DNA of 64,000 bases, taken from the NCBI RefSeq assembly GCF_036038375.1, contig NZ_CP107935.1, positions 3,224,001 through 3,288,000 of the forward strand. The letters are read 5' to 3'. The notes under the pieces were generated by a model that worked only from the letters and a program-made list of their open reading frames with translations, searched no databases and was not told the DNA's origin. The position numbers and the translations under genes were made by a program. Source of the stretch: Streptomyces sp. NBC_00414. Its GTDB lineage: Bacteria > Actinomycetota > Actinomycetes > Streptomycetales > Streptomycetaceae. Of this stretch, positions 38,543 to 47,069 are shown one piece after another; positions within the stretch are counted from its first letter, which is position 1, and each line of letters opens with the position of its first letter.

Positions 38543-40030
38543 TCAGACCGCCTCTGCGGTCTCGGGCAGGTCGATGGCGAGCTGGTCGGTCAGATCCACG
38601 ACGGCGGCGAGGTCCCCGAAGTCGCGGACGGCCGTGTCGACGGTTTTTCGGATACGAGTGTTGACCCGCTCGGAGCGCACCTTCTTGGCGATCGCGAGGG
38701 CCTTGCGCACCAGGACCGTGCTCTGCTCGGGTTCCCGTCGGAGCAGGTGCACCGTGCCCATTCCGACGAGGTTGAGCGCGTATGAACGCTGGTGTTCGGT
38801 GTCCTTCTCGAAGAGGTCGACGGCCTTCTGCATGACGGGCTCGGCCAGCGACGCGTACGCGGGGCTGCGGCCCGCGACGTAGGCGAGGTCGCGGTAGGAG
38901 TGGGAGTTCTCGCCGTGCAGTTCGGCCTCGGAGAAGAAGCGGATCCAGTCGGGCTCGGGCTCGCCGAACTCCTCGGCGTCCTCGAAGGTGTCCTCGGCCA
39001 TCCGCACGGCCCGCTTGCACTTTCCGGGCTGCCCCATGTTGGCGTAGGCGCGGGCCTCCATCGCATACAGCATGGACTGGGTGCGGGGGCTCGCGCAGTC
39101 CCGGCTGCCGTACTGGGCGAGGTGGATCAGCTCCAGCGCGTCGTCGGGCCGGCCCAGGTGGATCATCTGGCGGCTCATGCTGGAGAGGATGTACGAGCCC
39201 AGCGGCCGGTCGGCGGCTTCCTTGGCGGCGTGCAGGGCGAGGACGAAGTACTTCTGGGCGGTGGGCTGGAGCCCCACGTCGTAGCTCATCCAGCCGGCCA
39301 GCTCGGCCAGTTCGGCGGCGACCTTGAACAGCCGCCTCGTGGTGGCCTCGGGCTGGGGCTCCTGGAGCAGGTCGGTCACCTCGTGCAACTGGCCGACGAC
39401 CGCTTTGCGGCGCAGGCCGCCGCCGCACTGGGCGTCCCACTGGCGGAACATGACGGTGGTGGATTCGAGGAGGTCCAGCTCGGGCTGGGAGAGCCGGCCG
39501 GGGCGGCGGGAGGCGGCGGCGGAGAGCGCGGGCTCCGCGCGGGGGGCGGTGGGGCTGGGCACCAGCCAGCGCTGCATGGGCTCGATGAGCGTGGGGCCGG
39601 CGGAGAGGACCAGGGAGGTGCCGAGGAATCCGCGGCGCGCCAGCATGAGGTCGCTGCGGGAGAACTCGCTGATCAGGGCGACGGTCTGGGGACCGGTCCA
39701 GGGCAGATCGACGCCCGACACGGACGGTGACCGGTGCGCGGCGCGCAGGCCCAGGTCCTCGACGGCGACGACACAGCCGAAACGCTCGGAGAACAGCTCG
39801 GAGAGGATGCGCGGGATCGGCTCGCGGGGGTTCTCCCCGTCGAGCCAGCGGCGGACGCGCGAGGTGTCCGTCGAGATGTGGTTGGCGCCCAACTGGCGTG
39901 CTCTGCGGTTCACCTGGCGTGCCAGCTCGCCCTTGGACCAGCCGCTGCGCACGAACCACGAGCCCAACAACTCATTGGGGCGCTTGTCCGTGCCAGTCGC
40001 GGTCCTCCCGCTTCCGCCGTTGCCGCCCAC
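38543..40030 (-). CDS. nsdA: Development regulator NsdA (TPR protein)
   Basis: The 495-residue protein negatively regulates sporulation and antibiotic production in S. coelicolor. It has an N-terminal helix-turn-helix-like region (LLGSWFVRSGWSKGELARQVNRRARQLG, SRVRRWLDGENP) and a long series of TPR-like helical repeats (for example LELIHLAQYGSRD and RAVRMAEDTFEDAEEFGE). GTG 40030 gives a start (GGNGGSGRTATGTDKRP) that matches the expected 500-residue length; the open frame extends to 40129. The gene is a single unit. Confidence 0.9.
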   Translation of the reverse strand: MGGNGGSGRTATGTDKRPNELLGSWFVRSGWSKGELARQVNRRARQLGANHISTDTSRVRRWLDGENPREPIPRILSELFSERFGCVVAVEDLGLRAAHRSPSVSGVDLPWTGPQTVALISEFSRSDLMLARRGFLGTSLVLSAGPTLIEPMQRWLVPSPTAPRAEPALSAAASRRPGRLSQPELDLLESTTVMFRQWDAQCGGGLRRKAVVGQLHEVTDLLQEPQPEATTRRLFKVAAELAELAGWMSYDVGLQPTAQKYFVLALHAAKEAADRPLGSYILSSMSRQMIHLGRPDDALELIHLAQYGSRDCASPRTQSMLYAMEARAYANMGQPGKCKRAVRMAEDTFEDAEEFGEPEPDWIRFFSEAELHGENSHSYRDLAYVAGRSPAYASLAEPVMQKAVDLFEKDTEHQRSYALNLVGMGTVHLLRREPEQSTVLVRKALAIAKKVRSERVNTRIRKTVDTAVRDFGDLAAVVDLTDQLAIDLPETAEAV

Positions 40031-40470
40031 TGGAACGCCCCCATCCCTGAACCCACTTGCGCGCTGTATGCGCCAAGCCCTACCAGAATGCCGGTAAACA
40101 GGGCCGCCCGTCCGGCTGTTCTCACCCATCGAACGGGAAGCCGGGTTGCCTCCGGCATACCCACAAGTGCATGCGTCCCCAGGACTCGTGCACTCACAGT
40201 AATCCTACGATCACCGCTCCAGCCATGGCGATCCCTGAAACGCCACCATTCGCCACCCCTTCGAATGAACTCGCGGTGGCCGCTCCGCGATTCACTTGAC
40301 ACATGACGGCCGAGAGTGGGCGCAACGATGCACATCGGGGCGCACGAAGCCCGTCGCACCACCCGTGGCACAACCGGGCGCCGCATTTGAACGGCACACC
40401 GATGGGAACTGAGAGTTACGACTTGATTCCGTGACGTAACCACGCGCGCGCTGGACCCGTTGGAGGGGGC
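40031..40470. other. Divergent promoter region, no gene
   Basis: These 440 bases separate nsdA from the primase-polymerase-like gene. A TTGACA at 40296-40301 points rightward; no clear -10 follows. A TAGGATT on the minus strand near 40201-40207 is a possible -10 for nsdA. Open frames here are low-complexity shadows. Confidence 0.4.
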
Positions 40471-41124
40471 ATGGGCTTCACGATCGGCGGCATCCGCGAA
40501 ATTCGGTCCGGCTCGCGTCGCCGCGGCCGCTCCTCAGAGTGCACCGCCGTGGCCGAGTTCACCGGGCTGTGGGGCTGGGACGTGGTGCCCGGCGCCCGGA
40601 CTGCCGCGGGCGCCTGCTCGTGCGGCCGGGCGGACTGCTCCCGGCGCGGCGCGCATCCCCTGGACTTCGCGCCCGTCGTCCCGGCGCGGGCCACGCTGGA
40701 CGAGGTGACGGATGCCTGGGGCGAATTCCCCGGCGCCTCGGTGATGCTCCCCGTGGGCCGCGCCTTCGACGTCATCGAGGTCGCCGAGTCCGCAGGCCGC
40801 CGGGCCCTGGTCCGGCTCGAACGGATGGGGCTCCCCCTGGGCCCCGTGGCCGTCACCCCCGAGGGCCGCGCCCACTTCTTCGTCGCGCCGGGCGCCGCGG
40901 CCGAACTGCCCGAGCTGCTCTACCGCATGGGCTGGGACGACGCCGCGCTCGACCTGCACGGCCTGGGTCCCGGTACGCACATCACGGCGCCGCCCTCCGA
41001 CCGCGGCGGACTCGGCCCGGTCCGCTGGCTCCGCTCCCCCGCACTCGACTCGGCGACGAAGCCACCGGCCGCGCGACTGCTGCTGGGGACGCTGGCGTAC
41101 GTGGCCCACCGGTCACGCGCCTAG
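40471..41124 (+). CDS. Bifunctional DNA primase/polymerase-domain protein
   Basis: The 217-residue protein resembles Prim-Pol (PF09250) domain proteins found next to nsdA in Streptomyces. The sequence runs through FTGLWGWDVVPGARTAAGACSCGRADCSRRGAHPLDF, with a Cys cluster, then helical and strand elements. Catalytic aspartates of the family cannot be confirmed, so activity is uncertain. ATG 40471 has GGAGGGGGC directly upstream. Confidence 0.75.
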   Translation: MGFTIGGIREIRSGSRRRGRSSECTAVAEFTGLWGWDVVPGARTAAGACSCGRADCSRRGAHPLDFAPVVPARATLDEVTDAWGEFPGASVMLPVGRAFDVIEVAESAGRRALVRLERMGLPLGPVAVTPEGRAHFFVAPGAAAELPELLYRMGWDDAALDLHGLGPGTHITAPPSDRGGLGPVRWLRSPALDSATKPPAARLLLGTLAYVAHRSRA

Positions 41125-41232
41125 GCCTGGCGGCACCGACCTGACACACAGGCCCGACGCACAGACCCTGACGCACAGATCCACGCAGAGACCTGTCGGC
41201 ACAGGCCTCCTCCACAGAGGCCTGCCGATACG
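41125..41232. repeat. Degenerate CACAG/CCTG repeats after the primase-like gene
   Basis: Units such as ACACAGGCCCGACG, CACAGACCCTGACG and CACAGATCCACG repeat, followed by CCTGTCGGCACAGGCCT and its partial complement. No gene is seen. Confidence 0.4.
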
Positions 41233-41273
41233 GAAGGGCCCCACTCCATCTGCACCATGGAGTGGGGCCCTTC
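41233..41273. terminator. Very strong hairpin between convergent genes
   Basis: A perfect 17-bp stem (GAAGGGCCCCACTCCAT with ATGGAGTGGGGCCCTTC) and a 7-base loop lie between the primase-like gene and ftsY. Confidence 0.9.
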
Positions 41274-41301
41274 ATCACTCACGTCCGCGCGTGAGGCGTA
41301 C

Positions 41302-42489
41302 TCACTCTCCGATAAGGGCATCCACGAACGCCTCCGGCTCGAACGGGGCCAGGTCGTCCGCGCCCTCGCCCAGACCGATGAGCTTGACGGGGACGCCCAG
41401 TTCACGCTGGACGGCGATGACGATGCCGCCCTTGGCCGTGCCGTCGAGCTTGGTCAGGACGATGCCGGTGATGTTGACGACCTCGGCGAAGACGCGAGCC
41501 TGCACCAGGCCGTTCTGACCGGTGGTGGCGTCCAGGACGAGCAGCACCTCGTCGAGCGGGGCGTGCTTCTCGACGACGCGCTTGACCTTGCCGAGTTCGT
41601 CCATGAGGCCGGTCTTGGTGTGCAGCCGGCCCGCCGTGTCGATGAGCACGACGTCGGCACCCTCCTGGATGCCTTCCTTGACCGCGTCGAAGGCGATCGA
41701 GGCGGGGTCGCCGCCCTCGGGCCCGCGTACGGTGCGGGCCCCGACGCGCTCGCCCCAGGTCTGCAGCTGGTCGGCGGCGGCGGCACGGAAGGTGTCGGCC
41801 GCGCCCAGCAGTACGTGCTTGCCGTCGGCGACGAGCACGCGCGCGAGCTTGCCGGTGGTGGTGGTCTTGCCGGTGCCGTTGACGCCGACGACCATCACGA
41901 TGCCGGGGGTGTCCAGCGGGGACTCGGTGTGCACCGTGCGGTCGAAGTCGGGCACCAGTAGCGTGAGCAGCTCCTCGCGCAGCAGGCTGCGCAGCTCCTC
42001 GGGCGTCCGGGTGCCGAGCACCTTCACGCGCTCGCGCAGCCGCTCGACCAGTTCCTGGGTGGGCTGCACGCCGACGTCTGCGGTGAGCAGCGTGTCCTCG
42101 ATCTCCTCCCAGGTGTCCTCGTCGAGGTGCTCGCGTGCGAGGAGCGTGAGGAGCCCCTTGCCGAGCGCGTTCTGTGAGCGGGAGAGCCGGGCGCGCAGGC
42201 GTACCAGGCGCCCCGCGGTCGGTTCCGGGACCTCGATCGGGGGTGCTACGACGACCGGAGCGGTCGCCGAGGTGTCCGGAAGATCCACCTCCTCTATCGT
42301 GCGGCGCGGTTCGTCGCGCGGCGTCTCGGCCTCGTCGCCGATGTGCGGCTCGGCCGGCGGAGCCGTGATGTCGGGGGCGGCGGGGGGCGGCGGGGGCAGC
42401 TGCTTGCGCCTGCGGCTGCCGATGACGAGCCCGCCGAGCGCGCCGATCACGACCACGGCGATGACTACAGCAAGGATGACGATTTCCAT
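41302..42489 (-). CDS. ftsY: SRP receptor FtsY
   Basis: The 395-residue SRP receptor GTPase has an N-terminal hydrophobic anchor (IVILAVVIAVVVIGALGGLVI, 3-23), a Pro/acidic A domain, and the NG domain with GVNGTGKTTT (202-211), DTAGRLHTK (284-292) and TKLDGTAKGG. The anchor is a helix rather than the amphipathic form of E. coli FtsY. ATG 42489 begins at the hydrophobic segment. Confidence 0.95.
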   Translation of the reverse strand: MEIVILAVVIAVVVIGALGGLVIGSRRRKQLPPPPPAAPDITAPPAEPHIGDEAETPRDEPRRTIEEVDLPDTSATAPVVVAPPIEVPEPTAGRLVRLRARLSRSQNALGKGLLTLLAREHLDEDTWEEIEDTLLTADVGVQPTQELVERLRERVKVLGTRTPEELRSLLREELLTLLVPDFDRTVHTESPLDTPGIVMVVGVNGTGKTTTTGKLARVLVADGKHVLLGAADTFRAAAADQLQTWGERVGARTVRGPEGGDPASIAFDAVKEGIQEGADVVLIDTAGRLHTKTGLMDELGKVKRVVEKHAPLDEVLLVLDATTGQNGLVQARVFAEVVNITGIVLTKLDGTAKGGIVIAVQRELGVPVKLIGLGEGADDLAPFEPEAFVDALIGE

Positions 42490-42640
42490 AACGCACCCAG
42501 TATCGGCCATGGGCCCCGAACGGCTACTGCTTGTGTTTTCCTCCGAAGGACATAAGCCGTTTGAGGGAATCAGTCGGTCTAAAGTACGATGATTCCTCGT
42601 CCCTCACGGTCTCGCCCCCACGGCACGGAGCCCCACCTCC

Positions 42641-44098
42641 ATGAGCCCCACCCCGCACGACGGCACCCTGGAAACGCGTGGTCTGGAAACGCGTGGCATC
42701 GAACCCGTGCCGGAGGCGGAGCGCACCGCCCGCACCCGCGAGCTCTTCCCCACCTGGGTCGCCGCCAACATCAGCGTGCTGCTCCTCACGATGGGTGCCA
42801 GCCTCGTCGTCTCGTACGGGCTGAACCTCTGGCAGGCGCTGGTGGTGGCCACGGTGGCGCCCGTCGTGTCGTACGGGCTGGTGGGGCTGATCGGGATCGC
42901 CGGGAAGCGGGGCGGCGCGCCCGGCATGATGCTCTCCCGGGCGGTCTTCGGCCAGCGCGGCAATCTGCTGCCGGGCTCGCTCATCTGGGTCGCCCGCTGG
43001 GGCTGGGAGACGATCAACGCGGTGACCGGCGCCTACGCCCTGCTCACCGTGCTCGACATCCTCTTCGGCGTCCGCGGCAACACGCTCCTGACCATCGTGA
43101 CGCTGCTGCTCTTCGTGATCACCACCTTCGCGATCTCGGGGCTCGGCATCAACGCCGTACGGACGTGCAACAAGTACGCGAGCTACCTTTTCGGCGGCTT
43201 CTCCGTCCTCGTCCTCGGACATCTGCTCGTGGACACCGACTGGAGCAGGGTCCTCGGGCAGGGCGCGGGGCCGACGTCCCTGATGGTCACGGGGGTCGGG
43301 CTGCTCGCTGCGGGCGGCATCAGCTGGGCGCCCTCCTCCCCCGACTTCACCCGCTACCTCCCGCGCACGGCCTCCTCGAAGGCGATCGTCGGGACGTCCG
43401 TGGGCGGCGCCGGCATCGTCGTACTGCCGATGGTCCTGATGGGTGCGGTCATGGCGGTCTCCACGCCCGACCTGGCCTCGGCCGCCGACCCGGTGTCGTT
43501 CCTCGGCGAGATCCTGCCGCTGTGGATCGCGGTCCCGTACCTGCTGATCGCCCTGATCGGGATGCTCCTGATCAACGCGATGTCGATGTACTCGGCGGGC
43601 TTCACCGCGCAGACCCTCGGCTTCCGGATGCCGCGGCACTGGGCGGTCTCGGTCAACGCCGTGATCTCGCTGGTCCTCGGCGGTGTCCTGATGCTCGCCG
43701 CCACCGGCTTCATGGGGTCGTTCATCGCGTTCCTGTCGATGCTCGCGGTCGCGTTCTCGGCCTGGGTCGGCGTCTTCGGCGCGGACATGCTGCGCCGCCG
43801 GGAGTACGACGCGAAGGCGCTGCTCGACACCACCCGCACCAGCGCCTACTGGTACCGGGGCGGCTTCGCCCCGGCCGCGGTGGCCGCCTGGGCGGCGGGT
43901 CTGGCCGCCGGGCTCCTCTTCACCACGTCCGACTGGTTCACCGGACCGCTGGCCTCGGGCAATCCGGTCGGCGAGAACGGCCTGGGCTGGGTGGCCACGA
44001 CCGTCGTGTCCTTCGCGCTGTACGCCCTGCTGCCCAAGCCCGCGGTGGCCGTACCCGCACCGGAGCCCGTCGGGGAGCCCGCCCCTCTGGCCGTCTGA
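42641..44098 (+). CDS. NCS1-family cytosine/purine permease
   Basis: The 485-residue permease has about 12 membrane helices and the NCS1 arrangement: an N-terminal RTRELFPTWVAANISVLLLTMGASL, APGMMLSRAVFGQRGNLLPGSLIWVARWGWETIN, and ISWAPSSPDFTRYLPR. Members take up purines, cytosine, allantoin or hydantoins with Na+ or H+. The substrate cannot be chosen from context. ATG 42641; the next gene follows after 86 bases. Confidence 0.85.
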   Translation: MSPTPHDGTLETRGLETRGIEPVPEAERTARTRELFPTWVAANISVLLLTMGASLVVSYGLNLWQALVVATVAPVVSYGLVGLIGIAGKRGGAPGMMLSRAVFGQRGNLLPGSLIWVARWGWETINAVTGAYALLTVLDILFGVRGNTLLTIVTLLLFVITTFAISGLGINAVRTCNKYASYLFGGFSVLVLGHLLVDTDWSRVLGQGAGPTSLMVTGVGLLAAGGISWAPSSPDFTRYLPRTASSKAIVGTSVGGAGIVVLPMVLMGAVMAVSTPDLASAADPVSFLGEILPLWIAVPYLLIALIGMLLINAMSMYSAGFTAQTLGFRMPRHWAVSVNAVISLVLGGVLMLAATGFMGSFIAFLSMLAVAFSAWVGVFGADMLRRREYDAKALLDTTRTSAYWYRGGFAPAAVAAWAAGLAAGLLFTTSDWFTGPLASGNPVGENGLGWVATTVVSFALYALLPKPAVAVPAPEPVGEPAPLAV

Positions 44099-44184
44099 CG
44101 TTCCGTCAGCTACCGTCCCCCTGCACCGGAGCCATGCGCCGGAGTCACCGGCACCCCACCCGCTCGGCGAAGGGGGACTTTCCC

Positions 44185-45159
44185 ATGCCCGTAACGGTCG
44201 TACGTTTCAACCTCGTCGAACCCGGCGCCACGGCGGCCTCGCTCAGTGAGCGCTACAAGGCCGCGCTGGAGATGGCCGCTTACGCCGACGACCGCGGCAT
44301 GACCACCGTGCAGACCGAGGAGCACCACGGCGCCGCCAACAACTGGCTGCCCTCGCCGTTCACCTTCGCGGGCGCGGTCTTCGGCGCGACCCGGAAGATC
44401 GCCGTCACGGTCTCGGCGATCATCGGCCCGCTGCACGATCCGCTGCGCCTGGCCGAGGACATCGCCGTGCTCGACCTCCTCAGCGGCGGCCGGCTCGTCA
44501 CGGTGGCGGGCATCGGCTACCGCCCCGAGGAGTACGCGCTCTTCGACGTGGACTGGAAGCGGCGCGGCGCCCTCCAGGACGAGCTCCTGGAGACCCTGCT
44601 GAAGGCGTGGACCGGCGAGGACTTCGAGTACCGCGGCCGTACCGTACGGGTCACTCCCCGGCCGTTCTCGGATCCGCACCCGCTGCTGCTGGTGGGCGGC
44701 TCCTCCAAAGCGGCGGCCCGGCGCGCGGCGCGGCTCGGGCTGCCGTTCTTCCCCAGCGCGCATCTGCCGGACCTTGAGGCCTACTACAAGGAGCGGCTCG
44801 TCGAGTACGGCACCCAGGGCTGGACCATGATGCCCGCGGCGGTGACCCCGCTGCTGCACCTCGCCGAGGACCCGGACCGCGTCTGGGCCGAACACGGCGA
44901 GCACTTCCTGCACGAGGCGCGGACGTACGCCTCCTGGCAGTCCTCCGACATCCGCTCGGCGGTGAAGTCGGCGGCCACGACGGTGGAGGAGCTGCGCGCC
45001 GAGGGTGTCTACCGGATCGTGACGCCGGAGGAGTGTCTGGCGCAGGGCCTCGACAGCTATGTACTGCATCCGCTGTCCGGCGGGATGTCCGTCGACGAGG
45101 GGTGGCGCAGCATGCATCTGTTCTGCGAAAACGTGCTGCCCCGGCTCAAGGCCCTGTAG
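44185..45159 (+). CDS. LLM-class flavin-dependent oxidoreductase
   Basis: The 324-residue TIM-barrel protein belongs to the bacterial luciferase-like superfamily (VRFNLVEPG, TVQTEEHHG, LAEDIAVLDLLSGGRLVTVAGIGYRPEEY, LLLVGGSSKAAARRAARLGLPF). It probably uses FMNH2 or F420. The NCS1 permease just upstream hints at a role in the same pathway, but the reaction is unknown. ATG 44185 with AAGGGGG upstream. Confidence 0.85.
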   Translation: MPVTVVRFNLVEPGATAASLSERYKAALEMAAYADDRGMTTVQTEEHHGAANNWLPSPFTFAGAVFGATRKIAVTVSAIIGPLHDPLRLAEDIAVLDLLSGGRLVTVAGIGYRPEEYALFDVDWKRRGALQDELLETLLKAWTGEDFEYRGRTVRVTPRPFSDPHPLLLVGGSSKAAARRAARLGLPFFPSAHLPDLEAYYKERLVEYGTQGWTMMPAAVTPLLHLAEDPDRVWAEHGEHFLHEARTYASWQSSDIRSAVKSAATTVEELRAEGVYRIVTPEECLAQGLDSYVLHPLSGGMSVDEGWRSMHLFCENVLPRLKAL

Positions 45160-45248
45160 GCCTTCGAACCGGGGCGGCACGCCCTCTTACGAGTACAGGG
45201 AGAAGGGCAGCGGGGACTTGGCCCGTCTCCCCGGGTTCAGGTGACGGG

Positions 45249-46664
45249 TCAGCCCATCTCCTCCAGGGTCTTGCCCTTCGTCTCCTTGACGAACTTGAGC
45301 ACGAACGGGATGGAGAGCGCGGCGAAGACCGTGTAGATCACGTAGGTCATGGAGAGGTTCCAGTCGGCCAGTGACGGGAAGCTCGCGGTGATGGCCCAGT
45401 TGGCGATCCACTGCGCGGCGGCGGCGACACCCAGCGCGGCGGCCCGGAGCTTGTTCGGGAACATCTCACCGAGGAAGACCCACACCACGACACCCCACGA
45501 GAGGGCGAAGAAGAGCACGAACACATGGGCGGCGATCAGCGCGACCCAGCCCTGGGTGGCGGGCAGCTTGCCGTCGACGAGGTCGTAGGAGAACGCCCAG
45601 GCCTCCAGACCGAGCCCGATGACCATGCCCACGGAACCGATGAGCGCGAGCGGCCGGCGCCCGATCCGGTCGACGAAGATCATGGCGATCACGGTGCCGA
45701 TGATGTTGATGATCGACGTGGTGAACGAGTACAGGAACGAGTCCGTCGGGTCCACGCCCACCGACTGCCACAGCGTCGAGGAGTAGTAGAACGCGACGTT
45801 GATGCCGACGAACTGCTGGAACACCGACAGCCCGATACCGATCCAGACGATCGGCTTGAAGAAGAAGGTGCCGCCCAGGAGGTCCTTGAAGGTGGACTTG
45901 TGCTCGCTCTTCATCGCGTGCTCGATCTCGGCGACGCGGGCGTCCAGGTCGATGTCGCCCTCCACCTCCCGCAGCACCTCACGGGCCCGCTCGTCCCGGC
46001 TCGCGGAGATCAGGAAACGCGGCGACTCGGGGATCGCGAAGGACAGCAGCCCGTAGATGACAGCCGGGATCACCATCACACCGAGCATGACCTGCCAGGC
46101 CTCCAGGCCCATGACCTTGCCGCGCTGGTCGCCGTCCGCGGCGTTGAGGATGCCCCAGTTGACCAGCTGCGAGATCGCGATGCCGATGACGATCGCGGCC
46201 TGCTGGAACGAGCCGAGCCGCCCGCGGTAGGCGGCCGGGGACACCTCGGCGATGTAGGCCGGGCCGATGACCGAGGCCATACCGATCGCGAACCCGCCGA
46301 TGACCCGCCAGAACGCCAGGTCGTACAGGGCGAAAGGCAGAGCGGAACCCACCGCGCTGACGGTGAACAGCACGGCCGAGATCTGCATGCAGCGGATCCG
46401 CCCGATACGGTCCGCGATCCGGCCCGCGGTCGCGGCACCGATCGCACAGCCGATCAACGCGATCGCGATGACCTGGGCCAGCGCCGCCGAGCCGACCTCG
46501 TACCGGTCACGGATGGCCTCGACCGCACCATTGATCACGGCACTGTCGTAACCGAAAAGGAAACCGCCCATCGCGGCCGCCGCCGCGATGAAGATGACAT
46601 GCCCGAGATGCTCGGGATGAGCCCCTCGGGCTCCGGACTGGGGTGGCTGCGCTGTGCTGGTCAC
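45249..46664 (-). CDS. glcP: Glucose permease GlcP (MFS sugar:H+ symporter)
   Basis: The 471-residue sugar porter has 12 membrane helices and the family motifs GRIADRIGR, PESPRFLI, QQFVGINVAFYYSS, DRIGRRPLALIG and VKETKGKTLEEMG. It closely resembles S. coelicolor GlcP1, the main glucose transporter that replaces a PTS for glucose in Streptomyces, and sits in the same neighbourhood between ftsY and smc. GTG 46664 has GAGGAG at 6 bases. Confidence 0.9.
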   Translation of the reverse strand: MTSTAQPPQSGARGAHPEHLGHVIFIAAAAAMGGFLFGYDSAVINGAVEAIRDRYEVGSAALAQVIAIALIGCAIGAATAGRIADRIGRIRCMQISAVLFTVSAVGSALPFALYDLAFWRVIGGFAIGMASVIGPAYIAEVSPAAYRGRLGSFQQAAIVIGIAISQLVNWGILNAADGDQRGKVMGLEAWQVMLGVMVIPAVIYGLLSFAIPESPRFLISASRDERAREVLREVEGDIDLDARVAEIEHAMKSEHKSTFKDLLGGTFFFKPIVWIGIGLSVFQQFVGINVAFYYSSTLWQSVGVDPTDSFLYSFTTSIINIIGTVIAMIFVDRIGRRPLALIGSVGMVIGLGLEAWAFSYDLVDGKLPATQGWVALIAAHVFVLFFALSWGVVVWVFLGEMFPNKLRAAALGVAAAAQWIANWAITASFPSLADWNLSMTYVIYTVFAALSIPFVLKFVKETKGKTLEEMG

Positions 46665-46785
46665 GTGTAACTCCTCGGGCCACCGGCCTCACTGCCGGGG
46701 GTGGGGGCGAGCCCTTCCGGACGGTGTCTCCAGTGGCGCACACGTTTACGCCACCCACCACCTGAAGGTAAAAGCAACGAAGCAG

Positions 46786-46813
46786 AGACTATGCCTTCAA
46801 GTTTCGAAGTCAA
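46786..46813 (-). promoter_or_regulatory. Promoter of glcP with TTCAAG motifs
   Basis: TTGACT (minus, 46808-46813), 16 bases, TAGTCT (46786-46791). The spacer includes CTTGAAGG, and the palindrome TTCAAG-N-CTTGAA lies upstream (46871-46883), so a repressor or activator may bind here. It lies about 120 bases upstream of the start. Confidence 0.6.
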
Positions 46814-47034
46814 GAGGGGGTCCCTCGTAAGGGAGTGCAGCGGGGAACCACCCGAGGTGATGGACTTGTGTTCAAGACTTGAAGAGATAGGGGCTGCGTA
46901 GCTACGGATACCCCGTAACTCGCGCGGGGAACGCCACAACCGCTGTCGGGCGCCCACAGCCGTTCCCGGGCCGCCGGGATGCGGCTTGCGTTCGGCTCGT
47001 ACCGCCGTTCGAGCGAAGGGACGCCGGGTGAGGG

Positions 47035-47069
47035 GTGGGGCGTGAGACGTGGGGCGTGGGGCGTGGGAG
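47035..47069. repeat. Five-copy heptamer tandem repeat at the smc stop
   Basis: GTGGGGC, GTGAGAC, GTGGGGC, GTGGGGC and GTGGGAG follow without a gap and end directly at the smc stop codon. Confidence 0.85.

Larger units (their letters stand above)
46665..47069 (-). other. glcP upstream region, no gene
   Basis: This 405-base region between smc and glcP carries the promoter above, two TTCAAG-type palindromic motifs, and a heptamer array at its right end (47035-47069). No coding region is supported. Confidence 0.6.

Noticed and set aside
42589..45159. A single 856-residue frame covering the permease and the flavin enzyme
   Set aside because: The first half is an Arg/His-rich shadow of the permease gene; only the part from 44185 is coding.
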